Origin: Rhizaria sp. SCN 62-66
Taxonomy: Eukaryota; Rhizaria, unplaced
Length of the DNA stretch: 43,239 bases
Direction of reading: 5' to 3'
Assembly: GCA_001724265.1 (NCBI GenBank)
Contig: MEDY01000704.1
Span: 1 to 43,239, forward strand
Shown: one piece after another, positions 1-15,000 of the stretch
Numbering within the stretch: position 1 is the first letter of the stretch
Layout of the letters: every line of letters starts with the position of its first letter
Translations under genes and position numbers: made by a program
Notes under the pieces: generated by a model
What the model saw: the letters and a program-made list of their open reading frames with translations, nothing else
What the model was told of the DNA's origin: nothing
The model's database searches: none

Positions 1-3000
1 CGAGCTCGCCCGTAATAAGCCGGAAGCCACACGAAGGGTTCGGGCCAGTCGCGTTGTTCGGCAGCACGTCGATCGCCAGCGTCGTGATCTCAGCAGCGAC
101 GGGGTCTAAGCTGACAGTGAAGCGCCAGTCGCGGTTGGCGACAAGGTCACCGTTGAAGGCCATGCGCGGTTCAACACCATCAGTCGTAAATTTGATGCTA
201 CCGCGGACCTTAAGTGGCAGGGAGATCGCCGGAAGAAGATAGTTGCCGGCAGCAAGCTCCGCGTGTAAGTACACTGGCTCACTATTGGTGACAGAGCATG
301 AGACATAGATATCTTTTTGTGCGTCACCAACGGCATACGTGAGCTGTGCAGTGTAGGCAAATGTAACAATGCCTGAATCAGAATAGGTCGTGAAGCCGCA
401 GAGACCGTTCGTCTTGGTGAAAGTGACATAAACGATGGTCATCGCTAGGACAGATGGAATGACTCGCACGCGCACCTGAGTCGTGTTTGTAGCTGGAGCG
501 CGCAAAATGTAAGGAGCAGGCAGCTCATCGGCCCCAGACGCCACAGCCTCAGTACTGAAGAGTTCACGCGATGTCAGATCAGTGATCTCTCGGTTGGCAC
601 CAACAATGTTTGTAGGCACGAAAAAGTCCATCCCAATCAAACCCCACACGGGTGTCGGGCCAATCGTCTCGCCTGTGTATACGTCACTCGTAATCGAGAA
701 AATAGAGCCCACACCATGCGTACGGCGACAAATCATCCGCGCGTAGAACGGTTCTGTGAGCGACGTCTGCTTGAAGACAGGCTCGCTAGTATACAGCGTT
801 GCGCCGTTGTTAAGCAGGAATACACAGTCAGCAGGCGTTGTGATTTGCGTGATCGACACCGACTGCAAGACTGTCGGTGTTGGCACAAATTGACCGATAA
901 TTGTGTACGTCTCACGCACAACAAAGCTCAAATATGACGCAGTGGTCTTGTTGTTGATCATCAGCTGTAGTTCACCTTTGGTCTGCAGTCCGCTCGACTC
1001 AAAACGGTCATAGTAGACCTTAGAGTCCTCTGTAAACAAGGCGCTAATGCGGGGCGGGTCGGAAGCGGGTTGTGCACATGTAATCGAGAATGTCACCTGT
1101 TCGACACCGACCGCGAGACTGAAGTCTTTTGTGTCTGTATCAGCTGCACTTGTCGAAGAAGCCTTGAACACGCAGTTCGCAGAAGGATTTGTAAAGCTGA
1201 GCCCAAAGACGCCACTATCAACAAGTGCTGGCCGGAATGTCAAAGTCATCGGGACTGTGACCGCGCGAGGGAATTCAACGACTGATGTGCTCTCAGTCAA
1301 GTCGATCGTGCTTGCGTCAGCTGTGTCTAAGGCAGGCAGCGCAGCGGTAAGTGTAATGCGCCCCGTGATCCGCACCTGTAGCGCCGTCCACTGCGCAATC
1401 ACTGCGCCTGTACTATCATCAGTGATGCGCGTGGCGAATTGCTCCGAGTAACGCATCACTGTACAGACCACAGTGAAAACAAGCGATCCGGACTCTGCAT
1501 CTTCCGGCAGAAGAGTAGTGCTCACACTCGTAGCGTTAATGTTGTCATTGAAATAGCAGGGTGCGCTGTCAAGCATGTACACGGAAACAGTCACCGAGTT
1601 GGCGCGCTCAGTAGGCAGAACCCACTCTAGCGTGAGAGACAACGGCAACGTATCAATAAAATATTCATGTGGCGCAACTTCAGACATCGGAGTCTCTCCG
1701 AGCGTGTTGGGCGTGCGAGCGGCGTCATATACGGCAGCCTTGGGCGTGAAGAGCACCTGAACAACACTTGCGTGGTGTGAGAGTCGCGCGGGATAGATGT
1801 ACGAGTCGCCGACGCGAGTGAGCGTGAAGTCAATACTTGTGCCCACAGCCACCGCTGCGGTGCTGCAAATTGCAAGCAATGCATGGCGTTGTGTGTTAGT
1901 CGAGATAAGGTTGACGCGGTCTGTCATTTGCTCCGACAAGACACCCTCCGTGATTAACGCACGGTATTCGTCATCATTCTTGATGTGCAACAACTTGGTC
2001 AGACTCGAAACTGGCGCAAAGGCGCAAGCGTCGCCGCCTGCCGAGTGCTGAAAAATGTTTGTGGTGTAACGCTCGACCCGAACCTCAGTGTCAAACTCGA
2101 TATAAAAGGGTGTGAATATAGGAAGTGAAGTAGGAGTTTCAACACCAGTAGGCATGACGGTGAGCATGCGAACAGTGGAGATTAGCCAAGCAGTAATGTA
2201 ATTTGTCGTAATGACATCGTAAGAACCATCGTTGTTGGGGTATGTGACCGACAATGCGATATTGTCAGTCGGCGCCACGCTCTCGTAGCAGTTGATTGCA
2301 GCATAAGTTGTCGAAGTAAGCTGAACAGTCAGAGTTCGAACTTTCGCAGCCGTGCTACTAGACGAAGCCAGAAGAGAACAAGGCACAGAGAGCGGCAAAC
2401 CATTGCGTAGCAGTTCCATCTTCACCGCTGATCGCGTCGAAAATGCGGGCTGTGCCAGCACAGCAAGCTCAATGGGAGGGTTGTTAGCGCCAATGCTAAA
2501 CTCAAGCGCGTAAGTCATCGTTGGCCGAACGAACACCGTGCCGACAATTGGACGCACTGGCATCGTGTCCCCCACAAAGCCTTTGTCTGAAGGAATGACC
2601 ATGTTGATCGTGACACCAGGACTGTACGGCACCGAGCACCGCATGCGGCCAATAACGATACCATTGTCATCAATGCGCTCTAAATCACCGGGAAGCGCGA
2701 TCGAGCCAATCAGCTTTGTTGTGGGGCCATCGCCAGTGACGGCGTTATAGAAACGACAGGTGCCGCTGGTGGTAGAGAATGACAGCGTGTACGACGTATC
2801 CTCAGTCATGGGCACGTTAAAATGCAGAATCACGTCCGTATCAGCACCAGCGGGGTACGATTCAGGCTCAGTGTTGACGGTAGAACCAACGCGAACAGTA
2901 GCGGTCAGATAGTAGGTTGGTGTCACGCGAACAGGTTTCGTCAAAGTAGTGGATAGTGCTGCAGCGTAGCCAGAGGCCAGAGTGCCAACCCAAGGAGTAA

Positions 3001-6000
3001 GCTCTACAACAATCGGGTTGTCATACGTCGTTGCTGCGGAACAACTAAGCATGAAAGTTGTAGAGATCCCTGTGCGGCTTGCAATGGTCACAACAGCTGC
3101 GTTGCCCTCGCCAACAACACACGGTGCGGCACTGCCATCTTGAAACCTGACACGCACGCGATAGACTTGCGATTTGCCAATCTTAACTGCATCTTGCAGC
3201 GCAAGGGGTGAACGTGAAAAGGGCGGGAGGTACGTCAGCGACACAGGACTGCCAGAAGCGAGTGTCATAAGCGTCAACGACCAAGGATATGAATCCGCCG
3301 TAATAGGCGTTGGCACAGATGTGACGGCAACAGTCTGAAGCCCTGTTGGTAGAACAGGCCCATTCCATACGGGAGCCATATTATCAGCAGACCAGAGTGT
3401 GTTTCCTGGATCCTGCGGTGTGACCTGATGCGAGCAAGCAATACTGGCTTGGAACTCCTGTGTCACGTTCATGATCGGGTTGATTACATTTAGGACAATG
3501 ACTTCCCACGTACCTGACGTGGCTGTCATTGCAGCTGTGCCAACAAAGGTCAGCTTATGAGCCAGCTGAGTGATTGCCGTCACAGTACGGGTCGTCGTGG
3601 CAGGAGTCGTTGTGATCGTCACGCTCGTAACATTTGCAAACGATGTTGACTGCGGGCCCCATACGGTGCATACAGGAAGCGTTGGATATGCAAAGCTCTC
3701 AAACGCAAAAGTGAAAGTCCAGTTGGCCAGCACACCACCCCCAAGCTTACTCGGAGAGAACGTAGTCGTCATCTCTTCAGCCATGCGCAGGAACTGCACT
3801 GTGTTACTGGTAGACACACTGGTCGTGCCCATGACAGCAAGGTGTGTGCCATGCGGTGCGTACGCCATGGAGACGACTGAACGCAGCCCAGCGTCATACG
3901 TAAAGTAGCGATACGCGTCAATGCTTTCAGAGTGCAAGTTAATCCGGTCCGCTTGGGTAAGATCGCGAGAGGGTTCGGCTGACACGTGGACCATGCAACC
4001 CGCAGTCTGGTTTGCGCGCAGAATGTAGCGGGTAAGATCTTCGCCGTGCAGCACACGAACGTTCACAAGCGTACCCGAGTCCGCACAGGCCAAAGAAATC
4101 ACGCGCCCTGATGGGTGGACTGCAAGCGCGGCAATGGGACAGACAGTTGATAAACTGGGCACGTGGTTGACGGTGATGGTAACGACACCAGTTGAAGACG
4201 ACAGTTTTACAGCAACAATCACATTCTGTTCAGTGCCGATGTATGCAACACCGTCGGAAACAGCAAAAGCCGCAGAAGTTGGCGTAAGCACGGTGCCATC
4301 GCTGTTTGTGACCCAGTATGTTGAGGCGCCATCAGCCTGCGCGCATGAAAAGCGCACGGTGTCTGCGGTGAACGAAGCAGTGGCGCGATTGGCAGCCGCG
4401 GAGCTCTCGCGGATGTTGGCAACGCACGCACGCATCAGGCCGGACGCATAGACAAACACAACACGCGTCGTGGGCTGAGACGTATTGGTGAGTGACGTCG
4501 GTGCCGTCCAGTCAAACGTAGCGACAATACGGTCACCGACAGCGTTGCCAGAAAACTGAATAGGCGTATCCATGCGCTTGTAGAGCTCACTTGTGAGAAC
4601 GTTGTCTGTGCCCGAAGCACGCATTGTGCGAGGGTTCATGCGCACAAGCATCACAACTTCGTAGGCGTCGTTGTAGACAATAACAAGTCCGCCTGTGAGC
4701 TCAGCGGACGACACAACGTACATGTGCGCAACACCACTAGCACCAAGGCGGAAATAGAACATATTGCTGTCAAATGGGAGGTCAACAAAACTCTGGAGCA
4801 CGTTGGCTGCAAGCGGACCCGTAGTGGGGTCCGGCGCCGTAAAGCGCATGGCGCTGACCTTGCTGCCCGTGCGAGTCGCGGTGACAAGGCTGACAAGGGT
4901 TCCTTGGGGCCCATAGGCTGAAGCCATTGCCGGATCAGGTGCAGCGGCAGTGTTGCGCGTAGCAATCCAGTCGCCTGTGATGACGTTGCTGCGGTGTGTA
5001 AAGCGGTAGCAACCAGAGAAATCACGAGCAAATGTGTAGCACAAAGCATCTTCGGAGTTCGCATACCAGCTTACCTGACCAGGTCCGCGGCTGGGCAAGT
5101 GCGCACCAAGCGGAGCGCGATGTGAGTAGCCGAAATAACCCGCAGGGTTCACAGCAGGGCGCACGTAACTGTAAGGTTGTGTGGGCACAGTCAATGCACC
5201 ACGCGTCATAGTCATTAGGCTGTATGGGTTACTGCCAGTTGATGACGTCGTTAGAAGATCTGCAGAGGCGATCAGAGTCACTTCAAGATCAAGCCGCAAC
5301 AGCAGAGGCGTACCGGTGGCGACATTAGTCACCGCGGATGCACTCGCAGCACACGAGACTTTGCCAACAAATCCAGGCGTGCATGTGACAGAGAGAGTCC
5401 AGTTTGCGTTGGTAGCACGAATAACAGCAGTTTGCTGCGCGACAGTGGCGTACCGCAGTGCAAGAGTCCAGGTCGCGGCAGTGTGCAGCGCGTCGGGCGA
5501 TGTAAACCACACGCGCCACGTCGTAGTCTTACCGCGACCAAACATGGGGTCCGCAATGTAGCTGCCAACAAGCGTCGGTACCACGCCGCCAAACCACGTC
5601 TTCTCAGGAAGCATCACGTCCGACGTTGCGATAAAGCCGGCAATATTTGGAAGCATTGTCACCATGCGCAAGTGCGAAGATAGCTCAACGTCCTTAACGC
5701 CAGTACTTGCGGGGTGAACACCAAAGGCGAGCGCAGCTGAGTACGGTGACAATGAGTCAGCTACGTACCACGGTGCTGCGGTGGTCAGTGGCAGCGATAC
5801 ACTGACATCGTTGACACCTGACGACGAGCGCAATGTTTGAATCAGCGTAGAACCGTTGTACAACGAGCCTGTAAGGGTGAGTGTCAATGTGAATGTGTTA
5901 CTCGCAAATAAAACCTTGTGAGAGGTTGATGCACGTGAAAACTGAACAGTGATTGCAGACGACGTTGGCGACAATGCAACAACGTTGTTGAGAACAGGTA

Positions 6001-9000
6001 ACGCCTTGAACGAGCGCCACTGTGCGGCATTGCCGGCAGCAACGATAAACGACTCGCGATCGGCAGAGGCAACAAGCATTGGAAGATTGCGTTGTGACGG
6101 GACTGTACTCGTAGAAGGAAGAGTGAGGAAAATGCTGCTAAGATCCCCACCAGCTTCATACATCCAGCTGTCGCTGATGCGAGACAAGACAGCAATCGCA
6201 ACCGAACTAAGTGGAATTAAGTTCGGGTTGTTGCGCAGAAGAATAATTTGATTTGCAAACGAAGTGAGTTTGAGGTCAACAACCTGAATGCCTGGGACAA
6301 CGGCAGCGCGCGTGACAGCAATAGTCGAGCCAAGCGAGATGCGATAGATTGTGCTTGCAGGAGCTTCTGCGTCAGTGTTTTGGACAGCAGCAAAGAAACA
6401 AGCGTCCAGCGCTAGTCCATTGTATCCAGCTGGGCACAGGTCGGCGGCAGTGACTACAACGCCCACACGGGAGTCGATGGTGATGCGTGCAGATGTAGTG
6501 AAAGTCACAGCACCAAGTGCCTGCTTGACGGTGACACACTGAGCTCCGGCTGCGTTGGGGATGGAACCACAGACGACAAAAGCAAGCGCGGTAGCACTGG
6601 ACGCCACAGCCGTAATAGTGCTATTCTCGCCAATCGGGTACTCGGTACGCAAAAACTTGGACTGGCCCTCGGCAGTGAAACTAAACACGTGCAACGCACC
6701 ACCCACAGGAAGCACCACAGTTGCCGTCGCTGCACTTGCTGCGAAACTTGTGCGCTCTTGCCAACCAAGAATGATGGGGGTGAACAGCGGTGCCTGATGC
6801 GCGTTTCTATACGGGTATAACGGCTGTTTGTCAATCGATGAAAAAGGAATCGTCGCTGTACTGATCGTGTCGTCGTAAGACGTTTCGATAATTGTCAACT
6901 GCTTGTTGTCGCTGTTCAGAACAACTGTAGTGTCGTCTGGCGCAACGGCAAGCGATACGCGACCACTAGCCACGGACGCGATCTTTTTCCAGGCAGCAAG
7001 CGTGCTAATCTGTGGAGACACATACGGAGTCGGTGTAGTCGCCGATACAGACACGGTGGGCTCGGCAACGTACAGTCCGTCTGAGGCCACGGCGTACATA
7101 AGAGACATGCTCGGTGCAGCCGCTGCGGCGGTGACCTGTGCAAGGTCAGTGAATGGCGTCAGTGGATTACCAATGTGGAACCCGCGAGGGAAAATGCGGT
7201 TGCGCGGGGGAATAGCGCCTATAGTCATCGCAGGCGCAACAACAGCCTCCATCGTGCCTTCAACGTTGGCAACAGGCGCAATCATTGTGAGCGGAGACAT
7301 ACGTAGCGACTCAATAGCTTCGGCAGGTAACGAAGGCATGAAAGAAACACCAGGGATCACAATAGTCATCACGGAGTCAGCCTGTTTCAATGTCGTAGGC
7401 AACGCTGCAGTGTTGGTACACACACATTGCGTGGGCAATACTGCACGCTGTGCATCACTGCGCGCCGCGGTGTTAGCCGTAAACGAAATCGCGTCAAAGG
7501 ACGCCAGCACGTCGCGAAGTCCGGAGGGGCAGACAGTAGCGTTGGCAGCAATGCTAGTTGGTGATGAAGTGGATTGGCCCTCAATGTACAGCGTAATGGT
7601 AGTTGCGCTCGAGTTAGTTCCAACAGGCAGAGAGAAACACATTGCAGTGGCTGACGTCGGCACTGTCTTAATCTGAAGGCGTGACGCAAGTGAGAAAACG
7701 TCACCAAGGCCAGCAAAGCCGGGATCATTAGACACGGTAGTTGAGGCCGTGTAGAAGAAAGCTTGCGGCCCCATGACTGAGAGTTCATTACCAGCAGATA
7801 AAAAACGCAGCGAAGATGTTGAGTTCATTGACAATGGGGCTAACGGCAAGATCTGCGCCCATGGTGTTGGTAAATCATTTGTTTTCAGAAGCCCCGTTGT
7901 CGTGACTGCGGCAGTCGCCGTGCTGTAATAAAAGTTATTCAGAACGGTTGCGCTCGCACCAGAAAGCAAAGTAACAGTGGCCGTCGTGACTAAAGTTAAC
8001 GCATCGCGGTAGTACACATTGCTCGCATGCAAATGTGTAACGGTAAGAACGCAGTTATCATTGACAGCAGCAGCCTGATACTCAAGCTCAATACGGAAGC
8101 CAGGAGCGTAGGTAACAGTCGTGCCATCGGCAGACAACGCGCTTGCGTACCGCTCAAACTTACGCGACGTCGCGAGCGTCTTTACAGCAAGTGTGCCGCA
8201 CTGCAGCGTAGTGCTACCGGCGTTAGAGAAGAAAAACTTGGCGCTTTCATGCACAGGGTCAGAAGCAACCGTGATAGTCGGGAACAGCACGAGCAATACC
8301 GACAGTGGATTTGGCGACACCGCAATGAAGGTTGCAGCGGGAGCGCGGAAGTTAACCGTAAGAGACACGCCGCGTGCGTATCCACTGCCAAGAGCAGTCG
8401 GTACGACAGTGACGCTTGAGGTTAGCGCCTGATACCAGTCAGAACGTAGAGGCACTATACTGGTACCCTGCTCAAGGATGTTGTTCGTCATACTATCAAG
8501 ATTCATCGTGATCTTGGCAGTGACTTCGCGCGATGTGACAGTCGAGTCGACAGAAGAGCCACTGCGCACAATGATCATTTGTGAGTTCGCAGGCCAACCC
8601 TTGGTGAACTGCAGTGACACGCGTCGCTCTGCTGGGACCAAAGTCTGAACGACGTTGGTGATTGTGGTATGAGCAGAATCAAGAACAGACACGCTAAACG
8701 TGGCAGTAGTGACCCACGGCACTATGAGTGAAAGATAGTAACCTGCAGGAATGCCAAGCGAAGAAATAATAGCAAATGAAATGTCGAACTTATCGCTAAA
8801 TGCATATCCAGCAATTCCCTCGACTGGTGGCCGCATAGCACCGGCCACTGTGGCAAACTTGCCATTCAGGTGCATCGCATACAATGCGATCTGTGTCGCG
8901 GGGATGGGAGCCGCCACGGGCAGTGTTGCCGTCTTGCTCATCACAACTGCTGCACTTGTGCCGAAGTGCGTCGCGAGAGTCACAGCAGTGTCCGCCGATG

Positions 9001-12000
9001 AGGAGCAGTACACTCCAGGAACGTACGCCACAACTGGGATCGCGGTAGCCGTGATGGAAAACTCAAGTGCATCAACAACGGGTGTCTTGTACAGGGACGC
9101 GCTGCTCGGGTTGCTTACCAATACAACATTGTCGGAAAACCCCAGCGTCTTTGTGCCAACAGCTGGGAAGTAGTTGCACGCAGAACCCATGGTAAGCGAG
9201 AAACGCGCCTCATTGACCTGCGCAACAGTGAGATCAGTGATATTGATCTTAACGTAGCCCACTGCGGAGTAGTCCCCTTGCGCGCGCGTGCTCAACGTGA
9301 GTACAGCGGGCAGCTCGGTGTCGGGCAGCGATGACAAACGCGCCAGGTGTCTGTAGCGAACGAGTCCGCCTCGAGAGAGAATTTCTACGATGAAACTCTC
9401 CGACGCCATCACGGGGATGACGATGGGTAATGTGGCAATTAGATTCGGTTGACGCGCACCAAAGCAGTACGCGCGTCCTTCAGTTTGAGGGCGCAAAATG
9501 ATCCACCGCTGCTTGCTCGAGACAGTGGCTGTCAACGACACTGCAGTCGTGCCACTGGCCGCGAGGTCAGGCGAGCTCCAAGTGTACTGCGCGGCGGCCA
9601 GTGCTTCCCAGGCCATGTTGGTGCGCGCAGATAGTGGCGGTGTAAGGCGGAAGTACTCCCCCGAGTCAAGCACAATGTCGCCTCCGCTGCACAGCGTTGG
9701 CGCAGGAGTCAACGTGTGCACGGCAGTGCGTGCGACCGTGCCTGCAGTAACGGTGTCAGTGCCAGTGGATGTGTCACCACCAGTAAGTGTGCCACGCGGG
9801 GCAGTAAAAAGTCCGCTATAAAGCACACGGCGGTCTCCAGGGCCCACCACGGTTGCTGTGATCGACAAACGCAGCATAGCGCGCTCCTCTGTTGTCGGTC
9901 CAGGCACAAAGCCGCTTGTGACAGAAACAGTCAGCTGGCCGGATGCAGGTAGAGAGCAGCTTGATATCGGACAAAGCAAAGAAGTCGAGATGTTGGGGAA
10001 AATAACGTTGTTTAGCTCACACTCTACTGCACAGCTATTGAATGTGACTGAAGTTGTGGTCTTACTCGCACCAGCAACAAAACGCGTCCCGAAACGACCC
10101 CCAAGGATTTCAACTTCAGCATACAACGCACTCGAGATCGTGTTTGCATAATACGACAACACAGGCTTCATCACTAGAAGCCCGTTATGCGAAGTCGGGG
10201 ACGCAAAAGTGAATACAGGGTCAACACCGGTTAGCTCGATCACCCCTAACGGAGGACGAACTTGGGCAACAGCACGACGCGCAGTACCAGAGCGCAGCTC
10301 AATCTCGAGTTGCTGTTCCACTAAGAAGCTGACTGCAGAGATGATAACCTCTAGTGTAAGCGCGGAGTAGCCGTTGGCAAGACAGTTGGTCAGTGCAATC
10401 GCGGCGCCCGTCGTCGCTGGCGTGCAAGGCGTAGAGCCTAGTGTCGGGCTGGTGCGCGTCGCACTCTCGAGCCGCACGCCAGTGGGCGTAGTGTGAGGCG
10501 AGGCGTCGCGCGTGACGAGCGCGAGGGTCATGCTGGGCGTGATATCGACGAGTCCCGTCCACGCCACACTGCACTTCATCCGGTAGCGCGTCTCGGTAAG
10601 AACCATGGCGCAATCCGCGGTGGCATACACGGGTCGAAGTCCTGCAGCAAATGTGTTGCTTGAGATCGTGTACGTTGCGCGTGTGTCCTGCTGTAAAGCG
10701 CCGTATCCGAGTGAGACAGCACGGTTCAGTCGCGTTGCGTTAGCTGTTAGGGTGTTGCGCATTGAGTAGTGCTCTAGCGCGACTGTGACAAGCTCTGGGG
10801 TCTCCACCAGCGTGACTGTCACGCTGGTGACGGTCATAACAACACTAACGTTGACCATAGTGCTGATTTTGGGAATGGTGATTTCGCCCTCAGCGGGCAC
10901 GGACACAGCAGTCGAGGCAGAGCCGGCACCGACTTTAAGCGTGTATTTCGCGCTGGCGTACGTGAAACCGGTCAAAGGAAGCTGCACCACCCAGTATTGC
11001 AGCGCCGCAGTATTGAGAGTCGTAGTATCAAACAGAGTGATCGAAAAAGTGCGCAGTAAAGGTGAAGCAGCAGTTGCAGTAACTGTGAACGCCGTTGCAC
11101 TGAATGGCATCGCGGGTGGAGCCAGCTGCTGCTGGATAATGCCCGCAGGCATGCGCACAGGAGCCGTGGCGTAAGGCCGTGTCAAACCCGTTGAAGTTTC
11201 CTTGACATACACGCTCACTGACGTAAACAGCGGGACTGTGCCCGCGAATGTGGCAGTGACAGGAATGCGCACAGTGCAAGGCGCGGTCGGTAGACACACA
11301 CCAACGGCGGATGTGGGTGCACTGGGGCCAAACTCAACAGCGCCGGAGGCCGGGGAAGCCACCTTCCAGTCAATCTTACTAGTGGTCACAAAGCCAGTAT
11401 GACTGTAGAATGTAAGCCCGCTAAAGTCGCGCAGCAAAGCAATGAAAGAAAAGTCGTTGGTTGTCGCCACAAACTTTTCGTCGCCCAAGTCAAGACTAAG
11501 GTGGTGAGTCGCGCCCTGAGTCGCATCTGAGCTGAGTGTACGTTCGAGCTCAGCAGTCAAAAGCGGGCGTGACCAGACGGGAGTCATAGGAATGCCTGTG
11601 AGCGTAAAAGCGTCGTATGCCATCTTGACTGAGATACAGCCAGGACCTAAGTAAGGTGTTTCTTCGATGTTGTTGACAGTCGTGGGAAAGTTAATGTAGT
11701 CGAATCCAAACGCAAAAACGTCCTTGTTGCCCCAAGGACCGCCGGTGCAGGTGGCAACAAGCTCAGATCCCGAGGCCGAGGTGCGCGTACAGCTGGAGCC
11801 AAGTGTGTAAAATGTGGTCGAGGTGACTGTGAGCCCAGCAGGGCAGTTGCCAGCCGTCGAGTTAGAGACAGTCACAATAACTTTAACTGAGGTTGCAGAA
11901 ATTGGAACCATAAGCACGGTGCGGATGTCAGCGCGGGCATGCTGCAGTGACGAAGAGGAGCTGCGTACCATTGATAAATCGTACATGAACGCGTTGGGTG

Positions 12001-15000
12001 GCGGGATAGGCCCGATGTCAACACTATGCAGCGTTGTCAGCGCCGTGGAAGTTGATGCGTCAACCAGCGTAAAGCATGATGCAGGGACCAAACTTGTAGC
12101 CGCGTATGCTGTCTTGTGAACGGCACTCATAGTGTACGCCGCCTCGATTTGGAAGCCAACGAACTTGGGCTGCGCAGGCATGCACGTCGCAGGCATCGAC
12201 ATCTGGTCAAAGCCGCTGCTGTAGCGACTCGCACAAGTCCCCGTTGCGAGACTGTTGACCAGTGTTACGGTTTTGCCCGTCGTGAAAACACCACAGTTGC
12301 TCTGTAGCACAACGTTATACGCGCTTAGCACGCTTGTGTGCGGGAACAAGTAAAAGTGAATCTTGGCAGTCAGGTCCGTACTGGCCCATGCAATCTCGGT
12401 CAAGACAGTGGTGAACTCAAAAGGTGGGCTATACGTGAGAGGCGCACCAAGTGATGAGCCAGCAAACGCGGACACCGTCGTAGAGACAGTTGCGGCGGTG
12501 GCATACGTAGTTGCGATGGTGAAACTAAACTCCGACGCCGTGAACGAGGTCTTCTCATACGCGATGGTAAAAAGGCCAGTATAAAAAGAGACGTACATCG
12601 CAGGTGTCAAAGAAGACGAACACTTTACGCTTCCCTTAGCAAAGCTGGAGCAACTGCTCGACAAACCCACTGAACTTGATGAAGTCATTTCAGACGATGC
12701 ACTATACGAATATGTGACAGTTACAGACGAAATGCGTTTAAAGAAAAACACGCGCACAAAGTAGTTCTGCACCGAAGAGCCTGTGACAGCAGGCGCAGTT
12801 GTGTTGGCGCCGGTGACTGTCGCAGTCGTAACGCGCGTCAGGTAGAGCGCCGCCACAGCACTCGGCGGCGAGTCAGAGGCGGAGATCGTGTCGTCGGACA
12901 TGTCTGTGTTTTGCTGCGGCACACTGACGCCAGAGACTGTACCAAGCGCACCTTGTGCTGTGCTGTAAGTCTTGAACATCGCCAGATAGTATGCGTACGT
13001 TGTGGTCACAGGGCCAAAACGGAACACGCGCGGCGCGTAGTAGTTACCCGAGCCACTCACCGTTCCGCAGCCGCTTACGGTCACCGTGGTTGGGTTGGTG
13101 TAGCTGACCGTGCATGTGACTTTTGTGAGCCCGGTACCGGCCGTGTAGGATGTGATAGCGAATGTGCTACTCGTCATGACAGCGCTCGGCGCGATACCAC
13201 TTTGCATTGTCAGCGTGAATCCCCAGCCGTTCGAAAGCGCTGAGTGGGCGTAAACGATTACTTCGTATTCAAGTTTAACAGGAGCCGCGGTGTGTGGCAT
13301 ATCGCTGAGACTAATGTCAGAACCAAGACTCGCACGCACAGGATAGAACACAAAATCGACCTGGCGCGTGTAGGCAGACACGGGTTGCGCTATGCTGACA
13401 GCACGGGGATACGTTCCGACGCTAAAACATGCTAGATCGAGTGAATACCGAGCTGTGTTGGTCACGTCAAATGTGATCGACGTCGCCGTGCCAGTCGTAA
13501 CACGATAATCGCCCGATGCGGTGATAGAACTCGAGGCTGTAACAAGCGAAATATCAGTACATGATGACAAAACGGTGTACGCGATGACGTTGGCGATAGG
13601 ATTTGTAGCGTAAAAGTAGATGCGCATGTTAACTTGAAGCGTGCGTGATGTTGCCAGCACAGAGCCCTGGATTAGCACACGGCTGATCGGCGTCATATGC
13701 CAGAAGTACGCCGCAGTGCCAGAGGCACGGATAACAAGGTGGTCGGTCGCAGAAACGCCCGTGGTGATGGACGGCGAGGTCAGCTTAAGCGCATCTTTGT
13801 TGATCCAATAAGGATCGTTTGCAATCACACGCGAAGCTGCGTTGGAAAAAACAACACGCATGTTGGTCACAGTACAGTAAATCATTGAACCGGCAAGCGT
13901 GTACGCCGATGCAGCAATGATAAGCTGGGTACTAGAAGAACTGGAGAAGTAACACGAACCGCCTGTGACCACAGAGGCTGATGAGAAGTCAAACGAAGTC
14001 AACGCTGTGGTGAAGGTGAGCAGAGCGCCCGCATTAAGCACTTCGCCGACTTCGATGTTGAATGTGCCGCTGAAGGTTGAGACGACCATGTCATAGTTGC
14101 TCGGCTCTGGTGTGAGCACAAGCGAAATCGGTGAATATGAGTACGTCATCGTGCGCATGATGGCGACAATGGGCGCCGACAGCGACGTCGCAAGAGTGAC
14201 TGGCACGCCTGACGTCGCCTGGGATGTGAGGTGGATCATCAGGCAGTAGCCCTGGATTGTGGGCGTAGGAGAGCTCATCGGCGACTGCACGTTCGTGATG
14301 TTAACCTGAAACGCGCTGGATCCTAGACTTGCACCTGCGGCGCAAGAAAAGACGAAACGCGTTGTGGCAGCCGAGACTGTGTAGCAGCCCGAGTTGGTGA
14401 TCGCGGAGGTCGCAGAAAAGAGGACGGGCGAGCTGTCGCAGAATCGAATGGTGCCACGAACACCCTCGACATAATCAAATAGCGACGCGACGCCAGCGCC
14501 ATACCACGTTGTAAATGAGGTTGTGAGGAGACTGTTTGATCCCGAAGTGCCGGTGCGCAAGCTGCCAACAACGTCAAACTGCAACTGTGCGGGCGTGTAC
14601 ACGCGAGAAGCCGCGCGGTAATTGCCGCATCCAAAGAAGTCGTTGTAGGTATAAACATCGTACGTATAGTAGGTCGAAGGCCTGGCCGAGACAATCAGTG
14701 TTGATGAGGAAAAAGTTGGTAGGGTGCTGGTCGCTGAGGCGAGAAACCGGAGCGTGAGCGAGTTCGAAGGATCATGATTGAAGAACGAATAGCCGAGATT
14801 GAGCCTAAATACATACTCTGTGTTGCTGCGCTTCTCGAGCAGTGATATCGAGTAAATTGGTGCCTCGTTGTACTCGGTGAGAGGACTACTAAATGGGATA
14901 AACCCATTCCCCACGGCAAGATAAGAAAGGGCAGTAACGATTGCGCCAGATGATGTTGTAATATCAATTTCAACGTCAACGATGCTTGGATAGTACGTGT

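Noticed and set aside
6903-7676. Plus-strand 257-codon frame and many other 60-150 codon frames between 1 and 16250
   Set aside because: They are shadows of the giant minus-strand frame. No two form a coherent protein.
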